A DNA stretch of 61,166 bases from a bacterium (GTDB lineage Bacteria; Planctomycetota; Planctomycetia; Pirellulales; Pirellulaceae), in the NCBI GenBank assembly GCA_030430075.1, contig JAUIGN010000055.1, positions 1 through 61,166 of the forward strand, written 5' to 3'. A program made the position numbers and the translations under genes. Below are positions 36,255 to 48,100 of the stretch, piece by piece. The first letter of the stretch is position 1. Every line of letters begins with the position of its first letter. The notes below the pieces were generated by a model, which was not told where the DNA came from, searched no databases, and worked only from the letters and a program-made list of their open reading frames with translations.

Positions 36255-36534
36255 ATCGCCGGCGCAGGCATCGCCGCAAGGAACGATCCCAGATCTGTTC
36301 GCTGTCGCGATCGACACGCTGACGCTCATCACACCGAGTTTCGCTCGGTCATCACAGCAACCCAACTTCCAGTTCCAATCAACGCTGCCCCGCGTGCGGT
36401 AGCACGGCCGGCACTCAACTATCGGCTGCATCCATCAACAGGCAACCTTCCGGCGCGGTCAACTTCCGCCGGCGGGGCACCGACCAACAGCAACTCGCAC
36501 TTCGCGTATTGAACCAGGAGAATCAAGACACACC

Positions 36535-37539
36535 ATGGCCGCCACGATTTACTACGACAATGATGCCGATCTGTCCCTGCTCAAAGACAAGACGATCGCG
36601 ATCCTCGGTTACGGTTCGCAAGGCCATGCCCAGGCGCAAAATCTCCGCGACAGCGGTTGCAAAGTGATTGTCGGTCAGCGGCCCGGCGGCGACAACTATG
36701 ACCTGGCCGTGTCGCACGGTTTCGAGCCCCTGCCGATCGACGAAGCCACCAAGCGGGGCGACCTGATCAACATCTTGCTTCCTGACGAGGTGCAGGGTGA
36801 CATCTTCAAGAATCACATTCGCGAGCACCTTTCGGAAGGCAATATCCTGATGTGCTCGCACGGCTTCAATCTCCACTTTGGTCAGGTCGAAGCGCCGCAG
36901 GGCGTCGACACGTTGCTTGTCGCCCCGAAGGGACCCGGCCACCTGGTGCGAAGCGAATATGAAAAAGGGGGCGGAGTCCCCAGCCTGATCGCCGTCGGCG
37001 ACGGTGCCTCGGAAGAGACCAAACAGCTTGGCCTGGCCTATGCCAAGGGCATCGGCGGAACCCGCGGCGGCGTGATCGAAACGACCATCGCGGAAGAGAC
37101 CGAAACGGACCTGTTTGGCGAGCAGGTCGTGCTCTGCGGCGGAGTCAGCGAATTGGTGAAAGCCGCCTTCGAGACGCTCGTCGACGCCGGATACCAACCG
37201 GAAATGGCCTACTTCGAGTGCCTGCATGAACTCAAGTTGATCGTGGACCTGTTTTACCAGGGTGGACTCAGCTACATGCGGTACAGTGTCTCGAACACCG
37301 CGGAATACGGCGACTATTCGCGAGGACCGCGGATCATCACCGACCAGACGCGTGCCGAGATGAAGAAGATCCTGGCCGAGATTCAGAACGGCGAATTTGC
37401 CCGCGAGTGGATTCTCGAGAATCGCGCCGGAGCACCTGCCTTCAAAGCGATTCGGCGGCGGGACCGATCCTTGGAAATCGAAGAAGTCGGTCGTCGACTG
37501 CGAAGCCTGATGTCCTGGATCGACTCGAAGGAAGTTTAG
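36535..37539 (+). CDS. ilvC: Ketol-acid reductoisomerase (class I)
   Basis: 334 residues, the short class I form. The Rossmann motif GYGSQG lies at 25-30; the acid/base and metal site is seen in CSHGFNLHFG, GPGH and the C-terminal EMAYFECLHELKLI with ISNTAEYGD-like SNTAEYGDY. The enzyme isomerises and reduces acetolactate toward valine, leucine and isoleucine. The loop after beta-2 reads GQRPGGDNYD: the two Ser residues that usually hold the NADPH 2'-phosphate appear as Gly52 and Asn54, with Asp53 between. GGAG precedes the ATG. Confidence 0.97.
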   Translation: MAATIYYDNDADLSLLKDKTIAILGYGSQGHAQAQNLRDSGCKVIVGQRPGGDNYDLAVSHGFEPLPIDEATKRGDLINILLPDEVQGDIFKNHIREHLSEGNILMCSHGFNLHFGQVEAPQGVDTLLVAPKGPGHLVRSEYEKGGGVPSLIAVGDGASEETKQLGLAYAKGIGGTRGGVIETTIAEETETDLFGEQVVLCGGVSELVKAAFETLVDAGYQPEMAYFECLHELKLIVDLFYQGGLSYMRYSVSNTAEYGDYSRGPRIITDQTRAEMKKILAEIQNGEFAREWILENRAGAPAFKAIRRRDRSLEIEEVGRRLRSLMSWIDSKEV

Positions 37540-37803
37540 GAACGGGGGCACAGCAATTCGCTTTTCGCTCAGCGAATGGAGCGAGCTTGCTCGGACGGCA
37601 GACCAATGGACACCGTACCTGGTGTTCCCACGTACCACAGCCCGGCGGTTCGCCGACACTTCGAGTGCGGGTCGGCGAATCCGGGTTGAAACCATTCGCC
37701 TGAATGCTGGCCGGGGTAGAACTCGGCAGTTGACGCGCTGCGGCCGGGAAGGAACGGTCGCGGCCGGGAATGAAATGACATCGTCGAGCCTGGGGATTAT
37801 GCC

Positions 37804-38082
37804 ATGGGTCATCATGAGACGTTGGACCTGTTTCACTCACTCGAACCTGGCGATCGTGTCGAACTCGAACATGAAGTCAAGGTGGGTTTTCGCACGTGGA
37901 ATACCGTGACCAGCGGGACGGTCGTCGGCATCGACCGACAGCGGCGCTCGCTGCACTTCGACCGGAATTTTGACGACAAGGTGTTCAGCGACACGATCCT
38001 CCTCAAGCGCGATGATGGTGAACTCACGACGGTCACCCTGGATGAGTTTTCCACGCTGAAGAAGCTACCCGAATCGCACTAA
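37804..38082 (+). CDS. Conserved-looking small protein of unknown function
   Basis: 92 residues. Predicted mixed alpha/beta with VELEHEVKVGFRTW and TVVGIDRQRRSLHFDR, suggesting a small beta-barrel (SH3- or KOW-like). No family was recognised. It lies 265 bp downstream of ilvC on the same strand. Codon use and length suggest a real gene. Confidence 0.65.
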   Translation: MGHHETLDLFHSLEPGDRVELEHEVKVGFRTWNTVTSGTVVGIDRQRRSLHFDRNFDDKVFSDTILLKRDDGELTTVTLDEFSTLKKLPESH

Positions 38083-38195
38083 GAATCGCACTAAGAACGG
38101 ATAAGCCCCATTCGCCGCGCGCGCCGCGATTGGGCGGATCTGCCGCGGCACGAAAGGCGGCGAATCCCGCAGTCAACCGACTCGGCCCGACCACT

Positions 38196-38420
38196 ATGAA
38201 TCAAGAGCAATCAGATCGGCGACGCCTGCTGCGGAGCGTGATGCTGGCCATCCTGGCCTGGGGGACGATTCTCTCGGTTGGCGCATTCCTGTTCGGTCCC
38301 GATTCGAACGGCGTGGTGACTTACGCCCCCAGCGTGTCACGCGGGCTGATCGTATTCTCTTGTGTCGCCATCTTCCTGGGAGGCTGGGCTTTGCTGCTCC
38401 GCCGGCGCGACGCTGGATAG
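38196..38420 (+). CDS. Small two-TM membrane protein
   Basis: 74 residues. Basic N-terminus (DRRRLLRS), TM1 about 15-33 (VMLAILAWGTILSVGAFLFG), TM2 about 50-66 (GLIVFSCVAIFLGGWALLL) and a terminal RRRDAG positive cluster. No family recognised. The ATG before NQEQSD was preferred over an earlier in-frame codon. Confidence 0.65.
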   Translation: MNQEQSDRRRLLRSVMLAILAWGTILSVGAFLFGPDSNGVVTYAPSVSRGLIVFSCVAIFLGGWALLLRRRDAG

Positions 38421-38634
38421 CCCGGTACCCTCGGTGTCCGTGAGAATCTGACAGATGCCGGTTCCGGCATGTGCACGTTGATCATGCCCTCCATCTGGAA
38501 GGTCCGACCGTGGTGCGCATGACTGGCTCCCCGGCATGGGCTCCCCGGCATGCGCACGTGGCCGAAAGCCGACATGTGGCAAGGCATGCCGGAGACAGAG
38601 CGGCACTCGCCCACTTCGGCGTCAGTCATTCACC

Positions 38635-39756
38635 CTATGGTTGGCAATAGGACAGGGCCAGCAGCGCGTAAGCGGACACCAGGTTTGCGTCCCCCTCGAG
38701 CCACCGTTCATTCTTGTTCAACCAGGATCCGTCGGCCTGCTGGCGGCGGGCCAACTCGTGGATCAACTCGGCACGCCAGTCGTGCTTGGTTCCCTGGGCG
38801 TCGACGACCGATTCGAGCTTTGTCGCGTCGAGTGCTTTAGCAAACGTGTGGAAGTAGTAGTACAAGCCGGCATCTCCCATCCCGGGGTTGGTGCCGAGCG
38901 TGTAATGTTTCTGAATCCAGCCCGTGGCGGCTTTCACGCGCGGGTCGTCCGGCCCCACTCCGGCAAAGATCATGCTCTTCAGGCCGGCATAGGTCATCGA
39001 ACCGTAACTTCTCAATCCACCGTCGTCGGTCGTTCCCGCCTGGCTGGAGCCGCCCGCCGCGATCGTGTAATAGAAACCGCCGTCAGGGTTCTTGGCGGCA
39101 AAGGCCGTCTGATTGTGCTCGGTCTCCAGGTTCTGGCAGCGGGACACAAACTTGAGCGCGCGTTGGATTGCTTCGCTGTCCGCGTCGTTTCCGGCGGCAC
39201 GCAGCGCGTCGATCAGGAAGCTGGTATTCGACAGGTCGGGCCGCTTGTGTTTGCCGTATCCAGAACCGCCGTAGGCGAGCGACGAGGGGTCATGCCCTTC
39301 GCTCTCATCCCATTGAATGCCTTTGACAAACGCATCCGCTCGCTTGATCAGTTTCGTGTAGCGGCCATCTCGATTCGCCTCTTGAAAACACATGATCGCC
39401 AGGCAGGTTTCGTAATTGCGATAGAGTGACCCGGTTCGGTAGATGCCGCCGTCGTCCTGAGCAAACTTCTGCAGATAGGCGAGACTCTCCGCGACCCGAG
39501 GATCATCGGCGGAGCGACCGTGGCGGAGAAAGGACGTCGTCACCAGGGCCGTCAAACCGGGGCCGGCCGAAGCGCTGTAGGAGCCGTCCGCCGCACGGCC
39601 TTTGGTCGTCAAGAAGGCCAGCCCCTTCGTGACCGCTTGCTCGTAAGCGTCACGCGTCTGGGGCGAAAGGTCGGCCGCCTCGCCCCATCGCACCACGCCC
39701 GTGAATCCCAACAGGGCCGCCAGGCAAACCGCCACCGGTAAACACCGAATCTTCAT
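38635..39756 (-). CDS. Secreted prenyltransferase/squalene-cyclase-fold protein
   Basis: 373 residues. Signal peptide RCLPVAVCLAALLGFTGVV, then repeated alpha-alpha units with QDDGG, NPDGGFYYT and QQADGSW motifs (QW-like repeats) of the terpene cyclase/prenyltransferase beta-subunit fold. No DxDD or DCTAE catalytic motif of squalene-hopene cyclase is visible, so it is probably a non-enzymatic or unknown-function member, common in planctomycetes. The ATG follows GGAGAG. Confidence 0.85.
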   Translation of the reverse strand: MKIRCLPVAVCLAALLGFTGVVRWGEAADLSPQTRDAYEQAVTKGLAFLTTKGRAADGSYSASAGPGLTALVTTSFLRHGRSADDPRVAESLAYLQKFAQDDGGIYRTGSLYRNYETCLAIMCFQEANRDGRYTKLIKRADAFVKGIQWDESEGHDPSSLAYGGSGYGKHKRPDLSNTSFLIDALRAAGNDADSEAIQRALKFVSRCQNLETEHNQTAFAAKNPDGGFYYTIAAGGSSQAGTTDDGGLRSYGSMTYAGLKSMIFAGVGPDDPRVKAATGWIQKHYTLGTNPGMGDAGLYYYFHTFAKALDATKLESVVDAQGTKHDWRAELIHELARRQQADGSWLNKNERWLEGDANLVSAYALLALSYCQP

Positions 39757-40227
39757 GACACCGCTCTCCTGTGTTCTCTTTCTTGCGACCCATCCGACCA
39801 ACCAACGGCCGATCGTCAGTTTACACATCTTATGCTCCCTCGAGCTCACGGCAGCGTGGAACGAGCCATTCACACCTGGCGATGACCATTCATCAGCCTT
39901 CGGGCGTTCTTCGCCGGTACCGTTGATCGCCGAGCAAACCGGACGAACGGCGTTCCAACCGGGAAACGCGGTGCTGAGAGCAAGCTTCCGTCGTACGATC
40001 GTGGTACAGCAACAAGCACGGCTTTGTTTTTCGTTCATGAAAATCCGCGCCTGGCAAGACCAAGCCTCCAATCACCGGCGAGCTGGCACTCGCCGCATGT
40101 TCATCCGCTCGCCTTGCCCGCTCCGGCCTGGCTCAACATGAGCGACTTCGGCACTGCAAACAGATCGGGCCGACTCCACGGTGCTCGCCCCGTTTGCGAC
40201 CCGCAGCCCAAAACGGCCAGCTCGACC
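39757..40227. other. Intergenic region carrying a dispersed repeat
   Basis: About 470 bp between two minus-strand genes. The repeat D lies in it; otherwise nothing was recognised, and there is no groEL downstream of groES. Confidence 0.5.
39883..39957 (+). repeat. Dispersed intergenic repeat, copy D
   Basis: Head CATTCATCAGCC-TTCGGGCG and middle GTTGATCGCCGAGCAAACCG match copies A and F; the tail is shortened. Confidence 0.7.
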
Positions 40228-40515
40228 CTATCTGAGCACGGCCAGGATATCGTCTTCGCTCATCACCAGCAGCTCGTCGTCATCGACGACCACTTCCGAT
40301 CCCGCGTAGTTGGAGAAGAGGACCCGATCACCTTCGGTGACCTGCGGCTTGGTCCGGCTGCCATCGGGCAACAGCCGTCCATCACCGACAGACAGGACGC
40401 GCCCTTGTTGGGGTTTTTCTTTGGCCGAGTCAGGCAGGACGATGCCGCCCGGTGTCCTTTCATCCGCCTGCAATCGCTTCACAACGACTTTGTCACCCAG
40501 TGGAACAACTCTCAT
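40228..40515 (-). CDS. groES: Co-chaperonin GroES
   Basis: 95 residues, normal for the family. The Hsp10 fold is clear: PLGDKVVVKRLQADERTPGGIVLPDSA contains the mobile-loop Gly-Gly-Ile, and GDRVLFSNYAGSEV the later strands. The ATG was chosen over a TTG directly before it. It caps GroEL during protein folding. No groEL is adjacent, so this is a solitary copy; no CIRCE element was seen upstream. Confidence 0.94.
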   Translation of the reverse strand: MRVVPLGDKVVVKRLQADERTPGGIVLPDSAKEKPQQGRVLSVGDGRLLPDGSRTKPQVTEGDRVLFSNYAGSEVVVDDDELLVMSEDDILAVLR

Positions 40516-40815
40516 CAACGACCCCGCTCCGCAAGGAATAATTCACCGGTCGTCCGACGCAGAAACCGGGATGCATCTCTGAATTTTTGCATGGGGCGCG
40601 TCTCGGTTCAAGCGTGAAGCGGGCGCCCGGAGTCCCGAACGTCGATTTAAGCGTAAGCGGCCGAGGGATTTGCGTGCGAGGCCCGGCGGCTTTTATTTCA
40701 ATTTCCGTCCCTTGCCTGCCGATCATAGAAGCTGGGCAAGATTTTACGATTATCTTCGCTATTCGTGACCGCAACCCGCCCCATCAAGGGCCGCCCCCGC
40801 GACGGAGCACTACGA

Positions 40816-41958
40816 ATGTCCGCCGAGCCTGGCCGCCACGCTGCCCAGTCACCCGACCGGGCAACCCGAGTCGATGCGCCCCACGCCAGACCCCCATTCC
40901 CAGTCGGATCGCCGGTTACGGCGCCGGTCGAACTGGCACTCGCGGCGGCCGGCCAGTCCGTTCAGCAGTCAGGCGAGCAACTGCAGGTCCAAGCCGGCCA
41001 GTTGGCGGCCTATCTGCAGGACCGCCAGCGGGACGTCGACGACCGGGAGGCCAGGCTGAACGCCCGTGTGGCACAGTTGGAAAACGAATTGCGATCGGCG
41101 CGCCTGGCCGTACGCGAGCGGGAGTTCGAGCTGTCCCAGCAGGAACAGCCGCTGCGCGAACGAATCGCCGAACTGGAAGCCCGCCTTCAGCAACGTGCGC
41201 CGACCCTCCCTGCGCCGGAACCGGCGGACCGGCCCGCGCCCTTCGACCAGGACCGGGTCAGGCAACTTGAGGAAGCCGAATCGTCACTTGCCCAGCAGCT
41301 CGACGCACTGGCCGCCGACCGTCGGCGGCTGGAAGAAGAACGGGCCGCGGCCGCAGAGGAACGGGCCGCCGAACGGGCCGAAATGGCAGAAGCACATCGT
41401 CAAATGGAAGCCCAGGTTCGCGCCCACCGCACCGAAGGCGACGCGCGGAGCGCGGAGGTCGATCGTCGCCTGGCGGCTGCCGAAAGCGTCAAGCAGGAAG
41501 CCTTGGCGACGTTTCGCAACGCCCTGGAGATGCGGATCCTGGTCGAAGAACTGTGGGCCGACATTACCAGAGCCGCGCCGCCCGCTCATGTCACGCAACG
41601 TCTGGGGCAACTCCGCATGCAGCTCACCGAGCAGTACCAGCTCGATCGGCAAGACATCGAGCAACGGCGTGAGGCGATCGAGTCCCTGGGCCGGAAGCTG
41701 GAGATGCAGAGCCAACAGTTGCGAGAACAACGGGATGCACTCGCCGGCTGGATCCAGCGACGGGAAGTGCAAATCGAAGAACAGGCCGCCCGCCTGGTGC
41801 ACCGAGAGGCCGAATTGGAGCGGGAGGCAAATCGCCTTCGCCGGTTAGAGCGCAAATGGGCAGACGAGAAACGGACACTCCATGAACAAATACGAAGATC
41901 GCGGACCGACTGGCGGCGCAGCGAGCAAGATCAGCCGGGAACGAGTTGGAGCGACTGA
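40816..41958 (+). CDS. Long coiled-coil protein
   Basis: 380 residues, ATG after CGGAG. After a disordered Pro/Ala start (about 1-45) nearly all the rest is heptad-rich coiled coil with many Glu, Arg and Gln (LARVAQLENELRSAR-like stretches, RRRLEEERAAAAEERAAERA). A brief helical break occurs about 235-265 (LWADITRAAPPAHVTQRL). No enzymatic motif is present. Likely structural or scaffold protein; no specific family recognised. Confidence 0.8.
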   Translation: MSAEPGRHAAQSPDRATRVDAPHARPPFPVGSPVTAPVELALAAAGQSVQQSGEQLQVQAGQLAAYLQDRQRDVDDREARLNARVAQLENELRSARLAVREREFELSQQEQPLRERIAELEARLQQRAPTLPAPEPADRPAPFDQDRVRQLEEAESSLAQQLDALAADRRRLEEERAAAAEERAAERAEMAEAHRQMEAQVRAHRTEGDARSAEVDRRLAAAESVKQEALATFRNALEMRILVEELWADITRAAPPAHVTQRLGQLRMQLTEQYQLDRQDIEQRREAIESLGRKLEMQSQQLREQRDALAGWIQRREVQIEEQAARLVHREAELEREANRLRRLERKWADEKRTLHEQIRRSRTDWRRSEQDQPGTSWSD

Positions 41959-42144
41959 CGGAACGCCTCATGCGGGCACGTCTGCCGCTCGCCCAACCCG
42001 TCACTGATGACTCGTCATACGAACCCGGTTCACGTCCTGTCCACGGCGCGAACTGCACCCCTGCGGAATGAGCGCGACGTAGAAGGGCGATTGTTCGCAC
42101 CCGAGCGACGTCTGGCCGCAATGCAACCTTGGTGACACGCGGGT

Positions 42145-45100
42145 TTACTCTGTTGTCCCGAGTAATTCCTGAACGAGCGATTCCAATTCTGATTCGCCAG
42201 GTAGCCAGGTCGCGTCCTCTTGGCGAAACAGGTGATCCACTGGAAGTGCTTCAATTGGGTTCCGGGATGTCGAATCGATCCTGGGTGCGTAACGGAGCCC
42301 AGCGCGCCGATCGACATCGACCTCGACGGGCAACGTCATTCCGCGCGGCAACACCTCGACCTGCGAACGCTCCGGGCTGTCATGTGTGGATGCAACGAGT
42401 CGGCGGTCGATCGTCGGGCGTTGCCCTCCCGGTCGCCCTTCACCCTCTCGGACAACTTGCGTATTGAAGGCATTGATTTGGGGCAGAACGTCACCGACGG
42501 GTGTAAGGCGGCCATCACCGTTGATGTCCAAGTAGATTGGCGGCGCGCCGATGATCGCTGGCAGAATTCCGTGGCCGTCAATAACCGTTCTTTGGTGGAG
42601 CTCGTTGATCAGCGGCAGGATGTCGCCAACGGGATCGACTGCCGAACCGTCATTGTTGACGTCGCGCGGCACAAGCGGGTTCTGCCAATGCGTTGTACCG
42701 GCAGTTGGGCTATCCAAGGGTGGAGAAGCCAGAATCATGATTTCCGCGGAGAATTCCGAGGTGTTTCCAAGGGCGTCCGTCGCCGTCGCCACAATTCGAT
42801 CGCCCGGATTCGCGCCTCCCGCGGTGATCGTTGCTCGCTTCAGAAGTGTCGCATCGTCAACGGTATACGTATCTCTGCCCAAGTACGCCTGTCCCGCAGC
42901 CCCGCTCGAATCCGCCAGGAAGAATTCGATTGTCAAGTCATACGCCGAGTTATCAGGTGTTGATGGCACGGCATAGTCAATGACCAAACTTCCGTTCAAG
43001 GTGGCACCCTGCAGCACCGGGAAGTTTTGTAGTTGGTTCGGGCCACTATCGTTATCTTCGTCGCCGAGGGAAGTGTCGTTGTGTGTCCTACCGTCCAGGT
43101 TCAAATCGATGCCAAGTTCTCCATTCGCAAAAATTGCATTTCCCTGGATCGAGTTCCCGCTTGACGCGCCAATGACTGCGACCCCCTGGCGGGTCTGGTG
43201 GGCAATCACATTGCCTGCGTTCGTGGCCGTTCCCCCAATGTGATTATTCGATGCGCCGTCGATGCGCACACCCTGACCGGCATTTCCCAGCGGCGTTGCC
43301 CCATCGATCTGAGTACCGATCAGATTTCCTTCGATGCGATTCCCATTGGCGTCGGGGCCGCTGATGCGGAGACCGACGAAGCCATTGCCTGAGATCAGGT
43401 TTCCGGCGCCAAGCTCGACACCGCCGACACGGTTGTCGGGAGCGGCAACGAAGACTCCACTGCTCGCGTTGCCCAGGTTGACGGAGCCCGTGATGTCGGT
43501 ACCGATGGCATTGCCCTGAACGACATTCCCGGTCGCCGTCGCACCAGAAATCGCTACGCCGAACAGATCGTTTCCGGAGATGAGATTCGACGCGTCCAGC
43601 CCCGCGCCGCCAACCGTATTCGTCGTCGCTGCAACAATCGCGACTCCGCTGCTCGCGTTACCCAAATCGACGGTGCCCGCGAGGTCGGTACCGATCAAGT
43701 TGCCCGCGACGGTATTCTGCTTGGTATTGGCACCGACGAGGAGGACACCGTCCGCACCGTTCGCCGAGATCAAATTGCCCGACCCGATCGGTACGCCGCC
43801 GACCGTGTTGTCATGAGCGGCCGCGGCAATGCGGACACCGACATTCGCATTTCCCAGCGCAACCGTCCCGGTCAGATCGAGGCCGATCACGTTGCCCTCG
43901 AGCCGGTTGTTGGCAGCACCTGCTCCCGTCAGAACAATTCCGTGGTTGCCGTTGGCAGAAACAACGTTGCCCGCGCCGGCCATCGCGCCGCCGACGATCG
44001 TATTCTGTGCGTTGGCCAGATGAATCCCCGTGTCATTATTGGGCAACGCCTTCGCTCCGGAGATATCAGTGCCAATCAGGTTTCCCAGCACCTGGTTGCC
44101 GCTGGCCATAAACGTCGCGATGCGGACCCCAAATTGGTCGTTTCCCGAAATGACATTCCGTTCGGCGGAGGTCGGCCCGCCGACCCGATTGCCTGGGGCT
44201 TTCCAGATCAAGATCCCCGTCGTACGGTTCCCTACGTCGTGCGTTCCCGTCAGGTCCGTTCCGATCAGATTTCCGATCACCACGTTGCCGGACGCGCCCT
44301 CGTTGAGTATCGCAATGCCGGCTTCCGCGTTTCCAGAGACGACGTTGCGTGCGGTCGCAACGGTGCCGCCGACCGTGTTGTTCGGGGCTTCTCGCAGGAC
44401 CACTCCGAACAAACCATTGGAAAGGGCTGTGGTGCCGGTGGAATCTGTACCAATTCGATTGCCTTCGACCTTGTTCCCCGCCGAGGCAGCTCCAAAAACA
44501 AACAGCCCGCTTTGGACATTTCCTGAGACAACGTTTCCCGCTCCGGTGGTAGCGCCCCCAATCGTGTTATTGGGGGCGTTGAAGAGGTTGATCCCATTCG
44601 ACTGATTGGGTAGCGCCGTATTTCCACTTGCATCGAGACCGATTCGGTTCGACTGAATCACGTTTTGGCTCGCCGTCGCGCCGGTTACGTAGACTCCGTC
44701 GAGTTCATTGCCGGAAATTACATTTCCTTGACCGACCAGTCCGATCATGTTTCCAGCCGCGCCGTCGATGACCACGCCGCTGGCATCGTTCCCTCGCACC
44801 AGCGTTCCCGACCTGTCCGTACCGATCATGTTACCGATCACTTCGTTGTCGCTGGTGCCGGCACCAACCAGAAAAATACCCGCGGCGGAATTACTGGAGA
44901 TCACGTTTCCCGGTCCACCGACGTGATTTTCGCTGGCTCCCTGATCGAGGCGCACTCCCGCGCCGTCATTACCCAGCGGTACCGCGCCATCAGCGCCCAC
45001 ACCGATCATGTTGCCGCGCACGCCGTTACCCGTCGAAGCGGCTCCGGTAACAAATACCCCATGGCCGCCGTTGCCGGAGATGACATTTGCCTGATGCGCC

Positions 45101-48100
45101 ATCGCCCCACCGACCAGGTTACCCGCCGAGTTGAAGATGATCACACCATGCCCACCGTTCCCCAGGACCGCCGTCCCGTCGGCATTCGTTCCGATCATGT
45201 TCTGTTGAATGATGCTGCCGCTTCCGTTAGCCAGCAGGATTCCATTGGAGGCGAAGCGGTTGATGGCCAACCCGACAACCGAACTGCCACCCGAAACGAT
45301 TGTCAATCCGCTGACGCCCGCCCCAGCGCCGCTCCCATCGAGTTCGACCAACGGCGTGCCGGAAAAACCTGGTTGCGTCGTGCCGTCAATGATCACCGGG
45401 TCACTGATGGAGGGCAGGCTGCTAACGGGCGAGATCGTGTACGGCCCCGGACCTGGTAGTCGAAAATGTATTCGATCATGTCCAGCCGGCGCATTGGGCG
45501 TCGCATTTGCTTGCTCGATAGCGGCACGCAGGCTGCACGTTCCCGTCCCATCCGCACAGAGGCCGTCGGCCAGATTGGCGTCATCGGTATCGCCCAAGGT
45601 ATTCACTACGAAAACCCGTGCGATATCAAGCCGATAGTCTTCCACTTCACCGTCAGAACGGATACCGACAGTACCGGCTTCGGTGATGGGGTCGGTGGTC
45701 AAGCGAAGGCGGGCGAACGTTGCACCGGCGACAATATCCGGGCCGGAACTGCCAAGGTTGTTCCAGGTAAGCGTCGCTTCCACACTGTCGTTCAGGACAA
45801 CCGCTGTCGCCGCTTCGTCCGCATCAAACGATCCACTGCTGTCGAAGTCGATCCAACCGACCAGGTTGGCGTCACTGCCTGTGGCGTTCACCAGTGAAAC
45901 CGTAACGCTGTATGAGGTATCGCTGCTCGCCAGGGGTGCGAAGTTGGCGACGCCGTCCTCGTCATCGGGAGTGGCGCCCTCCGTGTCGTCGTCGCTGGAC
46001 GTGAAGGGGAGGTCCTCAACACCATTACCGAATCCGTCGTCGTCGGCATCGACGCCACTGCCCAGAAACAGTTCGGCGCCGAGCAAGTGACGTGGCCCGT
46101 CGTCCGCCAATAGCGTCGCCAGAAACGAACCAGGGGCATCTCCGTAATCCAGTCCCACATCAGGCACGATCCCTAGTTCATACTCGTCGGTGTTCGACAT
46201 ACCGTCGTGATTGGCATCGTCATCTCCCCCCTGGTCTAGCGTCGTAAAGTACCGTTGTTCCCAAACATCCGGCAGGCCGTCCTGGTCTCGATCAACCGCC
46301 GTTCGCCCCGGGTGAATTCCTCGCGTCGCTTCCTCCAGATTGGTCAAGCCATCGTTGTCTGGATCGTCACCGGGGCCAAAGGTGAGCCGACCAAAGTATC
46401 GTCGCTCCCACGTATCTTCCAGCCCATCCACATCAATGTCATTGTCGGCAACGCTCGGATTGCCGCCGTTCCACAATTCCTCCAGGTTGGTCGCGCCATC
46501 ATTGTCAGGATCGTCGTACCGGTCCTGGTCGAGATGGGGCTCGAAGGTGGTGTCTGGGAGAAGGTCGTTGTCACCGTCGTTGATCTGTGACTCAGGGTTG
46601 GCCTCAGCGATGATGACGGGAGGCGGCGACGACATGGTTGCGGGTGGATCGAATGTGTTCGGTACGACCCATGCATGGAGTTGCGGAGAGTGGTCGACAG
46701 TCACCGTATTCTCGGACCACCAATGGCCCGTCGGTCCCACCCAGACATGTTTCATGTCCGTATACGGTTGCACGTAGAACTGATCCGTCTTGACATACAG
46801 GACCACCTTATTCTCTGTCAGGTCCACGTTGGCCACACGACCAGAGGAACGTGTTGTGCCAAAGGTAAGGATCTCGATGCTCGGTGATGCGGAGGCGATA
46901 TCGAGCTCGAGTGTCTCGGTCGCCGCGCGACCGTTCGCGTCAATGGCGACAACGGTGACCGTGACCGGACCCAAGGAAATACCACCGGCATAGAATTCGA
47001 CGGTGTCCGCATCTCCGGTCACAAAGCCGTGACTCGACTCCCACCGATACCGAACGGGGCCCGGCGTGTCGGGTGCGACGGTTGCCCGCAGCGTGGTCGT
47101 GCCCGTCGAAGTCAAAGCCGTCTCGTCAGCCGTCAAACCAACAGAAAACCCGGCCGCCCCAAACTGCATGGTATACATATCGTGAATCGTCTGCTGTTGG
47201 AGCTTGTAACGCAGCTCTCCGGACGAATTGTCATCGAACCGGCCCAGGCCGAAATACTCTTCCGGGTGATCCTCCTGACTTGACGCAGCGCCCGCTTTAT
47301 GCCATTCGTCCATCCATTCAAACACACCGAAGCCGGCGATGTTTCCGGCGAGGCGCGCGTCCCAGTAACGATCCGCCAGCCCCTCGGCGACCTGTTCGCT
47401 GGAAAGTCCTCCCTTGCGGTAGTTTGGATAGAGGGGTGAGATCCGGGAATGATCCAACACCTCCTCCGTCGGGCTGTCCGGGAGTCCACTCTCAGAGACC
47501 ACCATGGGTTTGTCGGGAAACTCATTCTTCAAAGCGGCCAGATAGCCCGCGTATGGCGTTCCGGTCACTGGGCCGGCCTGGTGGTCACGGATGCGGTCTG
47601 GTTCATAGGAATAGGCGTTGAAGGAGACATAATCCAACAAGGGCACACGGATTGGGTTACCAGCGGTGCGGAGCGGATCGCTCGGCGACCAGGATCCCCA
47701 CGTCACCCAGTCGGAAAACGATTCTCGGCCGGACTCGGCCATTCGCGCCTTGATGTGGTTTCGCATCTCGAGCAGGAAGTTTTCTAGACTCGCGATGTCG
47801 CTAGCCGTATCGGCCTTGAACTCGTTGCCAATCTCCCATGCGAAGATACGATCAAGGCCTCCCACGGTTTCGACTTCGTTGATGACCATGTCGATCGCCG
47901 CCTTGCCATCATTGATCGCCTCGGCGGACTTGAAATCGTCGTTGAAGTAGATATCACGAGTGATCCATATCCCCAGATCACGTACCCCATCGTAGAAACT
48001 CTGCGGCATCCGGATCGGAATCTCCGCTGTCGGTTGCGGGTAGACCCGCAACACCAGAGGATCATTGGATTCCGGTGCATACGCGGCCAGTCGTCGCAGA

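Noticed and set aside
36333..36349. Terminator hairpin between ilvN and ilvC
   Set aside because: The ACCGAG-TTTCG-CTCGGT stem is only 6 bp and no T-run follows.
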